DNA from: Penelope pileata | Taxonomy: Eukaryota > Chordata > Aves > Galliformes > Cracidae | NCBI GenBank assembly: GCA_013396635.1 | Contig: WBMW01002341.1 | Coordinates: 124,001-188,000, forward strand | Direction of reading: 5' to 3' | DNA: 64,000 bases | Program-made: the position numbers and the translations under genes | Notes under the pieces: generated by a model | Told to the model about the DNA's origin: nothing | What the model saw: the letters and a program-made list of their open reading frames with translations, nothing else | Database searches by the model: none | Shown here: in pieces, positions 46,532 through 60,600 of the stretch | Position numbering within the stretch: position 1 is the stretch's first letter | How the letters are laid out: every line of letters begins with the position of its first letter

Positions 46532-47017
46532 TGTCGGTCGCTCTGAAAGTAATGCCTTCTATTTATTTCTACTGAAAACTACAACAGATACAAAGAGCAC
46601 AGTAACACTCCTCTATAGAGCACATTCTCAGATACAAAACACTCTTTTTCAACATAGCCACCACCATTAGCTGTGCATTTTGACCAGTCGTGAGCAAGAG
46701 TCTGTATGCTGCACTTGTAAAAATCTGCATGGCTGTCCGGAACATGGCTTGTCTTTCATATTGCCATCACCACTGCTGAAACACACCACCCACTGCCTCA
46801 GGAGGATTCAATTCCACCCCTTTGCTTCATCCACACTCCCATGTCAGATTCCGTTTGATCAGACTGCCCCTCTGCTCCCATCTGTCGCACAGCAACAACA
46901 TGGAATAGAATATTGGTGGGAAGGTTCAGCCTCTACTGCCATCCCACCAACATCTGCCTCTGATGTTGTGAGCCAACATAATAAAAATAGGAGGCATTAC
47001 TTTTGGAGCAGCCCTCA
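46532..47017 (-). mobile_element. Mariner (Galluhop-like) nonautonomous copy C
   Basis: TA flanks at 46530-46531 and 47018-47019. Ends are GCTCTGAAAGTAATGCC and GGAGGCATTACTTTTGGAGC. It lies in minus orientation relative to the transposase. The same large internal deletion as in copies B and D is visible near 46724-46732. A second deletion of about 85 bases, at the junction near 46800, removes part of the helix-turn-helix region. The open frame at 46680-47060 is antisense and not a gene. Confidence 0.92.
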
Positions 47018-50000
47018 TATCTTTGCATCTCTATGTAAATGCTTTGGAGAAGTCAGATAGAGCAGATCAGTTTCAGGATCCCAGTGCAAGCCTCTGAAGT
47101 AGTAAATTAACCATCTAGACTAACACCTACCTACAGGTGATCTGAGACCTACCAAAACAACAATACTTCCTCCACTACTGCAGTCTATATAAATTATTAT
47201 TTCAAAAGGGAAATCTCAAGCTCAGCAGTGTTCATTGGGATGTTTACATGCTGCTGTAGCATTACAAATAGCCATATTAAATGATTTTGTGCAAAATTTT
47301 TCTTACTGCTCAGCACAGAAAGCCAAGTGTTGGGCTCTTATAACCTACACTACCCGAAGTTACAATGGTTAAATTTTGCATTCAATAATGGGAAATCATG
47401 TTGTTGAAAAAGTTGCTCATGAATACTTGCGGATAAAAATTGCCAGTTCAGATATTAAGCTGCTTAAAAGAGTAATTAGAATAATTTCTCTTTCTTAGAC
47501 AGTTCCAGAGTTGGGTACCCTGGAGTGCTTGTAAATTATCATCAGCTTCTTGGGACAGACTCCTATATTTCTATTTTAGCAGATAGTGACCAGGTTATTA
47601 TTATAAACCTCTTAGTTTCACAACACATGCAAGCCTAATTGACTTCTAAAGTAATCACATGTTATAATTTGCCTAAGCTTGAAGGTTCCCATAGCATGAA
47701 AATTCCTGGGATAAAATCTCTATTAGATGAAGCAGCAGAGTACTTTTGTTCCAATAATTTAATTATTTTAATAGACACTGACGTACTTTTTCTGTAGTAT
47801 CTAATTGTTTTCTATACTCTAGTATTTAGAGATGTCTGATTTTTAAGGGGAAAAAATAACTCCGTTTTACTGGAGTAAAAGCATCACAAAATGGAGCAAG
47901 CTTCAGTTACTGAGAGAAATTCTGCAATTCCCTAACAAAGAATGTTATGTATGATCATAACAGTTTTTGATTAAGATGATAACATGTCCGCAAGGACAGT
48001 AATGAGTATATATAGTACAAGACTAAAGCTCATTTTCAGAGAGAGGAGAAATCCTGCAAAGCACTTGCAGGATATACAATCCAAGTTTTTAAAGGACATG
48101 CTCCACACCACTCACTCTAAAGTCAAGATAAATAACTACTGTATACAAACTATTATTTTTTCAGTCTTGATAATTATCTTTTTTGCTCAGTTATGGAAAA
48201 TAAATTTAGTATATTCATTATTTTCATGTCAGTCTGATGACTTAAGGAGGTAGTTTCTCATACTAAGAACAGCAAATTAAGACATTTGTGATTTATTAAT
48301 TGGTAAGCCTTAAATCGCAAATATTTCTGAAGTTAATGCATGTAACTGTACTCCATTATTTTGGATGTACCTTGTTAAAGGGCCAAGGTCTTGTCTCTTT
48401 CCCATGAGGAAAATATCACTTCATATCATGCACTTGAATTTATAGAAGCAGTAACTCAAGTGAGCCAATGTTTCAATTACAGAGCATCATAAGAGTATCA
48501 AAGTACTTTTTTCTTCTCTCAGTTATCGAGGTTTCAGTCTCAATGGATCTCTGACTTGCTCTACATTGCACTTCCTCTCCTCACATTATAAGTTATATTC
48601 TTCAAAGTCAAAGTTCTGTGTGAGCAAACTATTTCTAGGTCATAGAAAGAACTGGGATAAAACACATGTGGTATAGGAGAGTTTTACTTGACATAAGTAG
48701 TCCAAGTCAGACAAGCCAACAATATCTGGTTGAAATAAAATCTGTTCACTTACATTCCCAGAGCTGATAAGGTGACCCAGACCTAATCAGTCTTCATGTC
48801 AGAACCCTCCATCACAAGAAAGAATCATCATCAAAATATACTAGCAGATACCATATGTGACTCCTAACCTTTGCATTCTGCTCTGGGATCATACTCTAAG
48901 CGTTGTCATTATCCTCCTCCTTATCTTTAAGTCTCCTTCCATGGAAGGACTCCCTTAAGTCCTTCCCTCCCTCTGTTTGCTAAGTCTTTCAACCTGTTCT
49001 GTAAAAATAACACATTAATATCTTATTATTTCATGGCTGTGCTTTTCAAGGTTTAGCTTCTCTTTCCCCCCATCCCGTATGTTGAATGTTTTCAAAAATA
49101 ATGGGAAAAGAAACCTGATTGGAAGGAAAAAGAGACAACTACTATGGATTTTCAATCTTGTGGCAGCCATGAAGGTACACATAAGTCAGTAGTCATCCTT
49201 TTATGTAGGGAATTCACCAGTCCAGCTGAAAATATGGTCTTATATTCACATCTGTTACTTCATCTTCACCCACCCTTTTTTTTTTTTTATCTTAATATGA
49301 ATTTATCTTTTGTTTCAGATCTATGACTTAATACTATGCAGTATAAAACAAGCGAAAAACAACAGCAAATGTACTGATATCTCCAATATAAATAAATGCA
49401 CTTCTAGTCAAGCTCTCAGTGCCAGTCACTTGTTTTCTATTTGACAGATCACCCATCCTAAAAGTTATTTCTAAGCTTCTCGTCTTACACATCCTGATCT
49501 GCCTTCTATGCACCACTTTGAATGTAATGCATAGAAAGATATGTGCTGTCTGTTCATCTGGAATTCTGAAGGGATCTTGCTCTGTTTTTGATGACAATTT
49601 TTCTATTCTTTCAGTTTGTTCATACAGAAATTAAAAATTGTTTTGTCATTTTTCTCTAGAGATTTTTATTTTTAATCTATCTGCAGTTCAGTACACTGCT
49701 TTCACTTGGGACAACAAGAAAGATTCCACTGGGTGCTAGTTCTGTACAGCATCATTAATAGAACATCCTTATGGAGACCATTTTGCTAAATAGTAGCACT
49801 TACAAGCAAGAGCATCAATTTATGATGGTTGCAACAAGAGAAAGTTAAAGGTACATTTCTTCATCTGTTGAGTACCCCAGTTATATAATCCATTGCAGCT
49901 GCTCAGTTGCAGAAAAAATATCTGAAACTTATTTTTTCTTATATAACAAAATAAATAAGTCTTAGTCACCAAATAAAAAGAAATACGTTAAACTGTCTCA

Positions 50001-50990
50001 CCTGAAAGTGTCCCCATTGTGGAATGGGGTACGTAATTAAAATGAGATAGCTAATACTGAGCATCTTCAGCTACTCGTCATTTTAGTGCCATGTAATTGA
50101 TGTTAAAAAACGTGCCCTGTTCCTCCTAAATTCTTAAAACATCCCAGGAAGACACCTGCATTCTTACTTCAGACATAGACTCATGTTTAGAAAGGTGTGT
50201 ACATCTTTCCTCTGACCTCTGCCATTTTCCCAGATTTGGACAAAAATACATACGCCTTTGTGCCTCAGCTGTATTTAGTCCTTAATTCCTCATGCTAGCA
50301 TAAGAAAAGCACTGCTGGTGTCTCAAATAGCCATCGTTTGTTGATCTGAATATGGCAGTGTTTGTGTTCTTGAAGAAAAAGCCGCAGGTTTCCAGTAGTG
50401 CAACATGTGTCCAGGAAACAGTACAGCAGGATAGAATGAAGGTCAAACACTATACACAGGAGAGTAAGATATACTGTTGCAGTGCCAATTTCTTCCATTT
50501 CATTTTACTTCAATCTGGTTCATACTATGAAATTTTAAAGTTGTGAAGAATTCTTATTTTTAAGCATACTGCTATCCAGTTAGATTAAAAATATTGACTG
50601 AGTTTCGCCAAGATTTGGGTTTATTTCAGTCAAAAATTCAGAGGAAAAAAATAAAAATCACTGTTGTAGCTTGAAGCAAAAATGAAAGACATTCAATAAA
50701 TTTCAGCATAGCAAAACTAAACCAGTTACAAAATGAACTAACACACCTTTATTTTTTTCCCCAGCAAAGACTGCTTAATTTATTTGAACTTGATTTTTTT
50801 CTACCAACTGTTAGATCAAGAAAGAAATCATATAATTATCTTGCTATTCTCTGTAGGCTGCATAAATTTATGGTAAACTATGTAAATAATGAATTAAAAT
50901 GATGGAATAAAGAGTAATTGCATACTATACTTTCTTTCCTTCATTTGAATACTACTGCAATACATCTGTTTCAGATCAAAACATTATACT
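47018..50990. other. AT-rich noncoding DNA, nothing recognised
   Basis: No gene or mobile element is supported. A T13 run lies at 49276-49288. Frames such as 47984-48253 and 49419-49634 have no domain resemblance. Confidence 0.5.
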
Positions 50991-51542
50991 CATTCTTTTT
51001 GTTTCCCCAAAAGCAATGCTTCCTACTTTATTATGTTGGCCCATGGCATCAGAAGAGGATGTTGGTGGGATGGCAGCAGAGATTGAACTTTCCCACCAAT
51101 ATTGTGTTACATTTTGTTCCCATGCAACAGATGGCAGCACTCTGATCAAATGGCATCTGACATGGAAGTGCAGATGAAGCAAAGGTATGGAATTGAATTT
51201 CTCCATGTGGAAAAAAAATGGCACCTATTGACATTCATCAACACTTGCTGAACGTTGGTGGAGACCAAACAGTGGATGTGAGCACAGTGAGGCAGTGGGT
51301 GGTGTGTTTCAGCAGTGGTGACAGCGACGTGAATGACAAGCCATGCTGCAGACAGCTATGCAGATTTTTACAAGTGCAGCATATAGACTTGCTCACAGCT
51401 GGTCAAAATGCATAGCTAATGGTGGTGTCTATGTTGAAAAAGAGTGTTTTGTATCTGAGAATGTGCTCTATCGAGGAGTGTTGCTGTGCTCTTTGTTGTT
51501 GTTTTCATGAAAATAAACAGGAGGCATTACTTTTGGAGCAAC
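50991..51542 (+). mobile_element. Mariner (Galluhop-like) nonautonomous copy D
   Basis: Plus orientation, closely matching copy B across the body. The right end GGAGGCATTACTTTTGGAGC is well kept, while the left end (CCCCAAAAGCAATGCTTCCT) is worn, so the left boundary and its TA are uncertain. The helix-turn-helix region is present (51218-51415 reads GGDQTVDVSTVRQWVVCFSS) but is broken upstream by an A8 run at 51209-51216 that is two bases longer than the same site in copy B. The shared core deletion is at about 51357-51366. Confidence 0.92.
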
Positions 51543-54500
51543 TATGTGATTAGAGAATTTTGACCATTCTTAAACTTCACAAGTCTAAGCTGCAATTTTA
51601 TAATTGAACAACCTATTTTCTTTGGCTTTGTACTGTTGTTATTTTGTTGCACTGTTAAGTACTTTTCATGCTCAATTTACCTTTTGTTCCCTTAATTTGA
51701 CTGTCAAGAATTCTCCACTCATCTGCTGTCACACCATACCACTTGCAGTGGCTCCTCTGTAAACACTTATCTGTCCTATAGGTGTCTGTGCTACTGAGGT
51801 TCTGTAAGTAGTTGTGACATTTAGAAGTAAACTAACTCAAAGATTTTACCCAAAATAACCTGTAAAATTGTTGTTGTTAGACATATTTTCATGTGAGTAT
51901 GCTGAACACATCAAAACCATTCATTTTAGGTACCAGGACTTCTTATGCACATAGAAGTGAAAGGAAAGGCCATGATCAAGCTGCCACATCACTTAATATA
52001 TTTTCTGAACACAAGCTTAGTCTCAAAATCAGCCACAATTTGACTTCTACCATATGTACTTCATGGCATTTCTATTGGTTCTCAGCAGACAGCATATCAT
52101 TTAATTTTTCTTCAGTAAGAGGCCTCTTAATACTTCAAAGTTATATAGTAAACCGTATCTTAATACTGATGCAAGTTTCCTGACTTTCCTGCCTTCTCAA
52201 ATGCTTCTCTTTATTTTTTTTTTTTACTTTTATTTTTTTGGTCTTTCCTCAACCTCTTTCACTTCTTTCTTCATTCACTGTCCTTACTCTGACTTGCTCT
52301 CATCTCCAGCTCCTCTTTTCCCACTATTAACTAACTCATACTTGGCAAGATCTTCTGTGTCAAGCCTTTATTTTTAACTCATCTCTCAGTTCAGGATACT
52401 TATTTGATAACCGTAGCGTTTTCTCCACTACCAAACTTTCGCCTCATCCTTAACATCATGAGCTTCTGTGGATTGCTCTTCTGCTCTAGTAGTATGTCCC
52501 CTGAATATCTTTGTTCAATCGATATCCATAAATCTTAAGATCTACTCTTTTCTATCATGCTCCTGCAGCCTGTCACTCTCACCATCTGCAGTTCAGCACA
52601 GTAAAAGAAACATTTTTGATACCAATAGGATTATACTGGAATGTGTAGTATTCTTTTTAAGCACATCATGCTTTTTCTTTTCTGAAAGTAGTTATAGCTT
52701 GTTTCCATGGCACAAATAATGTTTCTGATCTCCATTGCAATGGACATTCAATGACTTAATAGATGAGAAATGTAAAAGTTAAAGGGTTCTATGGGATTTA
52801 ATGCACATTTTGTAATCAAAACCTGCACATTTTCACTGAATTTATGTCAATATAGTATAAACAATATTGCAGGTCCACTTAGGACCTGTGATTATCAGGC
52901 AAGTTTCCTGAGAAGTTAGCTTCTCTTCACATACATGATGACTCTTCATCAAATGGAAAAATGAATGGGAGCCTAAGGCAGGAGCTGATTTATCAGCTGG
53001 TATATTTGTGACCATTGAACTGATGCACTGCTGCACACAATTAAACCATCCCAATATGTATTTGTCTAACCCATGTCACATTAACTACCATTTTGCCTGA
53101 AAATATTTTACTTATTTGACGACGAGTTCTGATACTGTCTGTCACTGCTCCACATTTTTCTTCTCCTTAAATCTAAAATTCTCTCTCCTCCATCCTAAGC
53201 TCAAGAAAGAAAAGTTGTTCATTCTCTTCACCCTCTTGGATCTGATAATTGCTGAATGTTTGGCATTTATGTCTTTTTGTCTAATTTAACTTCGCTGTGC
53301 CTGGAAGTCCATTCCTGTGAGTAAAGGCAGTTAATGACCTTCACCACCAAATCACTGGGGGATACAGATAGGCCCAGAGCAGGAGATACCATCAGACGAT
53401 ATTTTACCTACACATACAACCCCAATTTCTACTCAGTTTAAATAAGGAGGCTGAACTTAATTAGATGCAATCTGAGCTATAAAGAGTGTGGGGAACCCTA
53501 AATCATCATTTCCTCTCATTGTCAGTATTCTAGCTAACCATCCTGATAAAAATGAGACAAAAACATGTTCTATAAGGCAATCTAACCACAAGGTCTTTCA
53601 GGTATCATATATTGCTTATATTTTAGTGTAGTAACTCAGGGAAAATTCTGACACCTTAGCTGCCATATGTGCATATATTAGAGTCATAGGAAGGGAAGCG
53701 CAAACAAATTTATGTCCTTTTCGTGTTTATTAGACTACTGAATATTTGCCAAAATACAGACAAAAACATACTTTATGGCTTCCACAATTACACTCAAGGT
53801 GTTTCAGTGTACAAATCTCACTTTATTAGTATCTCTAACTCACTTTAAGGAAAAGATCATTTTCTCCCCCATTTCCAGAAAACAAGAACTTTACATTGTT
53901 AATTTTGTGCAAATGCCATCATATTTAGAGTGTTTCCAATACTCTTAATCTTGTTGAGCAATATTTTCCTTCACCAAGCCCAGCCTATTATTTGCATAGA
54001 AAAAAAAAACTACCCAGCAGCAGAAAGGACAGCAGAACTTGGACTCAAATTTAAATAAAAATCCAAAGCTAAAAAAGATAAAAATGTTATCACTTTATCG
54101 TAATAGCATTCCTAATGACGATATAACAAAGTGATCTGTATACTTTGCTTATATATCAGTAATTCAATATGTTCAGGATTGTTGCACTTGAGCTGAGATG
54201 TAATGAATTGTTGCTGAGAAATTACAGATGTTTTTTTCCAACAAAAGGCCTAGTCTTTAGAAAGCAAAGAGAAGTTGTGCTCTGTAAGACCAGATGTAAA
54301 GTTACCACCAGAGGTGAACCAGCATTTTCTCTGTGAGAAGAGTAGCAGTAATAGGATTAATGTAAGAGCTTAAATGAAGCTTAAACTATATGCTTCATTT
54401 TTCAAGCTCTAGTTTAAAAGTGTTTATGTAAGGTTGACCTGCCAAGCTAGCTCGGTCTCCTTCCTTAGCTTCACCCCCCCCCATCACTTGCAGAAGAACT

Positions 54501-55689
54501 AAATGATAGATCTCAATGGTTACTTGCATAACACACCTTAACAAGACTGAAGAATAATTGTTAGTCAGGAAGAGAGTTATAACTGGAAACTGGTACACCT
54601 TAATTGAAAAAAATCACTTAGACTTACATTACATAGCACATCCCTTGATAAGGACATAATGAAATCTCATATCACCTGCTGAGCTCTCTGCAATGATCCT
54701 CAAGGGCTCTGTAAAACAATATGCATAATTTTCACAGGAGCTGAGATAGCCACATGTGTGAACATAAATATATCATTATAATAAAGCAAACAAAACCAGC
54801 TAATCAAACAAAAAAAAGGATAGTCCAGTGTCATCTATGTCAAAACAGAAAATAAGTGACTTTTAAGTTCAGGAAGGTATAACTTGCAAATACCTTATTT
54901 CCTGCAAATTGCTATTTTCAAGGTAGGTCATAATCCATATGTGACATTCCATATGTTTAAAACTATCAACAGGTCTAGCATTCTTTCTGACTATACTGCA
55001 AAAAGTTTTAAAACCTCCATTTTTTTGCAATTAACTTAAAAAATTAAAACTTTCAGGAAAGGGATGTGCCTTGCCACTCTCAAGAAAGAAAGCTGAGAAA
55101 TTGTATATTCCTTATACATTTAAGATTTTCATTATTAAAAGCCTAAGAGCTCTTTCATTCACGAGAATATAAAAGCAAAATTCATTCTCTTACATCAAAT
55201 ATTGTCATCACATTCAGAAAATGGAGACAAAAGGAAAAATTTCAGATGAACACAGTAAAGCAGAGAAAAAAGTCACAGAATTAGTTTTGTTGCAGTTAGT
55301 ACCCTCACATTTTCTTACTTTCAAATACTTAACTTTTGATATCAAAAGAGGATGCAGGACACTAAACTTTTAACCTGGAAATCCATCAAGGACCCATTTT
55401 AATTTAAGAGCTTAAAGTTGATAACTTCAGCCACCTTGCCTCAAGAAATCCCGTGTCTAACAAGCCAAAGACTACTATAATGACAGTCACTGAAGAATAC
55501 TCTTTGCTAGATCTTCTCTGTGTAGGTAATCACTCCAGGAAGAGCTGGCTTAGTTTTCTTAATATGAAGTTACAGCTGGAAATGCAGGTGTCACACCACT
55601 CAGATGATGGTAGCAAACATGCTAAGTACCATGATGGCAAGTTTGTCCTAGGTTACATTCCAGTGTTCACAAAGCAATGAGAACAAGCA
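51543..55689. other. AT-rich noncoding DNA
   Basis: A pyrimidine-rich segment lies at 52190-52600 with T runs. A C9 run lies at 54474-54482 and a hairpin at 54365-54410. No gene is supported. Confidence 0.5.
54365..54410. repeat. Inverted repeat, 16-bp arms with a 3-nt bulge
   Basis: Left arm AGAGCTTAAATGAAGC (54365-54380), 11-nt loop, right arm GCTTCATTTTTCAAGCTCT (54392-54410). All 16 left-arm bases pair if three bases (TTC) on the right bulge out. Confidence 0.82.
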
Positions 55690-57670
55690 TTATTGTCTCT
55701 ATACAGACCTTAACTGCCCAGTAATTCCTCCGCAGTCTGGGGAGACCACTTGTCTCTTCTTTCTGGAGCTATGGTAACCAACAGAGAACCAAAGGAGAAA
55801 CTGTGATATGTTAGTGGGATGGTTTAGAAATCTACAGAGCCCTAATCAACACCAACGCCAGCTTGTTGGTAGTATTCATTTGTAGTGTAATTCTAAAAGC
55901 TCTCAATTGATCATTTATGAGTATAGAGAGCATTGGAGGGTGGTCTCAAACTGTGTGTGCATGAGGAGAGGGAGGAGCAGGCGCACTGCACAGGACCTGC
56001 CAGCACAATCATTTTAAATGTTCCTCATTAGTTCTGCAAGGATTGTTTGGCTGTTCTTATCCTTTCAGCAGTGCTACACTGACAAGGCGTTCAAGGCCAG
56101 GATCCTGTGGAGCTCAGATATGCTGAAGATTGTTCAGGCTTGTATTCTTTACTGATGGCAGTTGTAACAAATTATGAAGTTAACTGATGCTATCATCAGT
56201 GAGATTCGTTTTCCTATCATGCTTTCAAGGACCCTACTCATTTTCTGCTGTTGCAGATGATGAAGCTTCATCCGTGCCAGTTAGGCCACCTACAAAACAC
56301 AGTTAAATTCTAAACAGTTAAATGATAGTGATCGAGTGAGCACTTGAAAGGCTGAAGGCAAGATGGCTCCCTGTTTGAATGCAATGGCTCAAAGCAGTAT
56401 TTATAACTTTCACTGACTACCTATTAGTTCAGCTAGAAGTGGATGTTTTCACAAAGCATGTATCCTGCACACTGATAGTTTTCTATACTTGCTTGTCCAG
56501 CTGGAAGACAGTCTATTTTGCAATAACAGCCCAGCTGCAACAGAAGCATTCAGCGATGGACACCATATGTGCACATATTCCAACAAGATTTATACCTTGC
56601 ATGTAAATCTTGTTTTGTGCATTAAAATGAAATATACTACATTTGCATAGTACAAGGGTTTAAGGTCACACTTATTTAAAATTTCTGGAATGACGTGAAA
56701 TATTTGCAAATTATGTTGTGCCTGTATACCTTAATGGGCTTCAGACAAGTTCAGATGTGCTGTTTAGTGAACTACTGTTCATCATCAGATTTCTTGTAAG
56801 ATGAACTTGCGTAATTTAATATTCTCCCAAAACTTCATGAAAAGCTTTTGATTCAATCACATCCATGAACTTCCTTATATGCTAAAGACAGTCAGCCAAC
56901 AAAAGCAAAACTTAGACTTTCAACATGTTAAAATATTGTGGAAAAGCAATTGCCAGACAGACCAACATATTGATACCAATAATAGTACTGTCTCATGGTA
57001 AGCATAATTTAGGATGAACATTCAAAAAACTTCACATACTAAGAACAGCTGCAGGCAGCTTTAGTGCTAGCAACTTGTGTCTCTAGTCTGGTGACAACAG
57101 TGTGTCTTCCCTACTCCCACATTTTCTTTCACATGTATAGCAAGAACGTGGAAGAATCATCTGCCTCTGTATGTATCCTGCAGGCACTGGCAGAGATCCT
57201 CACGTGGGCTGGGATCCTTGAACAGCAGCACAGCCACTGCATCCCAACCACCTGCTGCCCAGCAGGTATTTCCAGCAATCTCTGTCCTCCAGGTGATGGG
57301 TAAAATACATGGATACTCCTGTGGCTGGCTACTATTCATGTCAAGACCACACACTCATTTTTGGCATAGTGAAAGTCACATCAAAGCCCAATGTGATAGA
57401 AATAACATTTGCAGACTAGCATTGTCTGCAAAGGAGACAAGACTTGGCAAGATGACATGGAAGGCCATCCAGCTGCCAGAGGTGCGTGTGAAAAGAGCTG
57501 CCAGAGCAGGAGAAATACCATCAACGTGTCTATGTAGTCACACATTGTTGGTGGGATCAAGGAAAAACCACACATCTCTGAGACTGTACTTGAAATACAC
57601 AAAATTATTTTTTTATGTTGTGTGTGACACAAACCAGGACATGAGCCCAACTGCACAGCTAATTTGATGC
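55690..57670. other. GC-richer unassigned block, possibly a decayed repeat
   Basis: Composition here, especially 55930-56130 and 57040-57560, is less AT-rich than the surroundings. Several open frames cluster (56379-56606, 57064-57303, 57218-57667). None shows a motif I can name, and frames on both strands are of similar length. It could be a decayed transposon or processed pseudogene, or simply unique sequence. Confidence 0.3.
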
Positions 57671-60600
57671 TGTTATGTGAAGCATTAACAAAAATAGAAA
57701 ATACTATTTTTCAAAATCAGGTTTCCCATTTCATTCTTAATAAAAATGTAAGGAAAATGAAAACATAAATTTGTAAAATATTCTTATCAGAGGGAAAAAT
57801 TAATTTGGATCGATTTCTGTACTGGGGAGAGACAATGCTATAGGGCCATCTACAATGTTGTTTTTGCATCTAAGTTGTTTCATTTCAATGTGTCTTGTTA
57901 AACAAGTTGTGGAAGAAGGAAGTTGGCCCCTCGGAGAGATTAAGAACAAGTGACAAAAAAAGAAGATACGACATTTTCTTATTCCATTCATAGGTGACCG
58001 CTAGAGAGCATCCAGATCTGCAGAAGCATTTGACACAAGCTATTGTTTTACAAAGTGACCTTTAAGAAGTTTGGATTTCTTTTCTCCCCCTCAAGACAGT
58101 GCCTGCAAAAGTTAGTTATTTATCTAGGTACAGCATTTGTTTTTTGAAAGTGATAGATGTGGAGAAGGCTATCTTCATTATTATATCTACATGTTAAAAT
58201 ATATCTCAAAAATATACATAAGCCTGAAGAAATCAAACAGTATTTAATCTGTAGATCTTTTTATAAACATCATAAAAAGTTTCCAGGTGTGAGTTTACAT
58301 GGAAAACGTTTTACACTGCAATATGGTTTTTTTTTTTTTGGTAAGACCTTATAGAGAAGGGGAGAGAAAGGTAGTTGTCTGCATTATAAATAATACTGTG
58401 TATTTACATTATTTAAAGAAATTGCTTTATATCCACTTTTGGACTGCGCTGAAATCAATGCTACAGTCCATTTCATGGGCTGGTGCAGAGCAGTCTGTCA
58501 TGAATAAGCTACATATAATGCCAAGAATTCACATTCTTCTGTAGGTACCATTAAAAAATTCTTTGTTAGGGAGTTACAGAAGATGATACCCTACATACAG
58601 CTCTTGCCAGACATTCCTAAGACTCCCATAGACAGTGAAAATAATGCTAGAAGAATCTCCCTGCCAAAATATTTGGCTAAGAGAAAAGACTGTGGAACCT
58701 GACCTGAAGCAGTTATTCGTGGATAATCCTTCTTTCCTGAAGATCTCAAAGTTTGGAGTCATTTCCTGTAAATGGTTGTATAGCTATTTAGCTAGCCACT
58801 GAAGAGAAGAGGAAAAACTTTTTGACCTTATAATGTAATGACAAAGTAGAGCTGACCTCCATGGAGAGATTGTTCTTCCAAGCTCCTCTTTCTATGAGTT
58901 TTATAGGAGGAAGAGTCAATCTGAACAAAAAGCACTGTATAGAAGTGCATGCGTATTTGATATCAAACACCAAGCATCCTATAATAGTATTCATTAGAAA
59001 ATCTTCAGAAGGTCTCAGTATCCTCACTTGAACTTACTTAAAAATATTTTGTCAAAATTATTCTGATAAGTATTACTTTTTAAAAAAAAAAGTCTAAAGC
59101 TTAAACTTTTTTTGGTAACACTAAATATTTTGTCTGAAGAATATGAAAAAAAAGGTAATTACCACAGAATTACTGTGCTGGTATTCATATACATGCAACT
59201 AAACACTTAAGTAAGAACAAGGAATAGGTTAGGTGTTTATCTTGAAATCTACTGTTTATATCCTTTACGAAGTGTTTGCAGTCTAATGGCAGTGAAAGCA
59301 TTGATCATAAAGCCAAGTTTCTTCATAGATTTAAAAAGTGACAATCAGCTTAAACTTCAAAACTTAAAAGAACTTCTGGGGAAAAATATAATCCCATTCC
59401 CACCATTAACAACAGTAAAGCAAAATGACAAAGTAATCCAGTCTCTTAAGAAGCAGGAGAGAAAAGACATTGAAGTCATATTTTTTAAGCAAAAAGGAAG
59501 CACGGAAGATTTCAGGCTGACATAGGAAGACACCAGCAGCTCAGAATGCCTTAGTGTAGTGGGAGCAAACCAGAATACTGCACCACAGAATTAGCATTAA
59601 TAATTGTAACAGGAGACCACGGTAAAAATAAGGATATCTGCACCCGGCATTACTACATTCAGCACATATACAATGAAATTCACAAATTAGCATTCTGATA
59701 AAAGTCTCACCCTTCTAAGTGGGACTCATGCCAGAAAGCAGATTCATCACAGCACACTGGCACAGCTCTAAACAATATATAAACAGTATACCTTCATATG
59801 AAAGACCTTAATTATAACCCTGCACTAGGATACCACTAGTTTATCATTATTTACTTACAGGGGAAGAAAAGCCTGGTGATATGATCTAATAGGCTGGAAC
59901 AGAGTTTGATGTGCTGGATATGGCTTTAGTTTTCTTCACACAGAGTGCTGAAGGTAAAGTGATTTACAAAATGAATATCACCTGTTGAATTGCTGCTCCG
60001 TTTTTAACAAGAGTGTTAAGTAAGGAGCCTTGCATTAGTATAGGCTAGGTACAGAAACATCTGACTATTTAGGGTATCAAACTCAGTGTTAGAGGCCATG
60101 GTTTTGCCCACTGGGTACAGGAAAGAGTTAGGCACCTCAAAGACCTGTAGATCAAGTGGAAAGTACTTCATACTAGTCAATGTAACAGGCTGTGCTATCA
60201 ATCTCTGCGAACTTCCCTTCCCTGAAACACCAAACCCTGGTTTGGGCCAGCACTACGCTTACATGCTAGCAGCTCCAGCCCCAGATCTTGCCCAGGAGTA
60301 AGGAGGAACTGTTTGCAATGACGTGATCAATGTTTATTTTTTCTCTTAATTGGATGCCGGTTCTGATAACTGTGTTTCCCTTATATAAAGAACTATTCAT
60401 TGGTTGCCTAACTTAAAAAATTAGAGACCAAGTTGTTAGTCTTCTACAGCCAGAAAGAGCTCGATGCTATTAATGTTCTATTATACCATATAGCATGCTC
60501 TGCTGTGGGAATTGTCTCTTTTCTTTCCGAGTCTTGCGTTACATTTTTATATATACGTAAGTGTATAAATACAGCCTTAGACATACACTATGTGAATGTG

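Noticed and set aside
46680..47060. 126-residue open frame over mariner copy C
   Set aside because: It is antisense to the transposase and crosses a deletion junction.
57218..57667. 149-residue open frame
   Set aside because: No motif recognised, and overlapping frames on both strands have similar quality. Left as part of an unassigned block.
59286..59525. 79-residue Lys-rich open frame
   Set aside because: Short, AT-rich, without family resemblance, and consistent with chance in AT-rich DNA.
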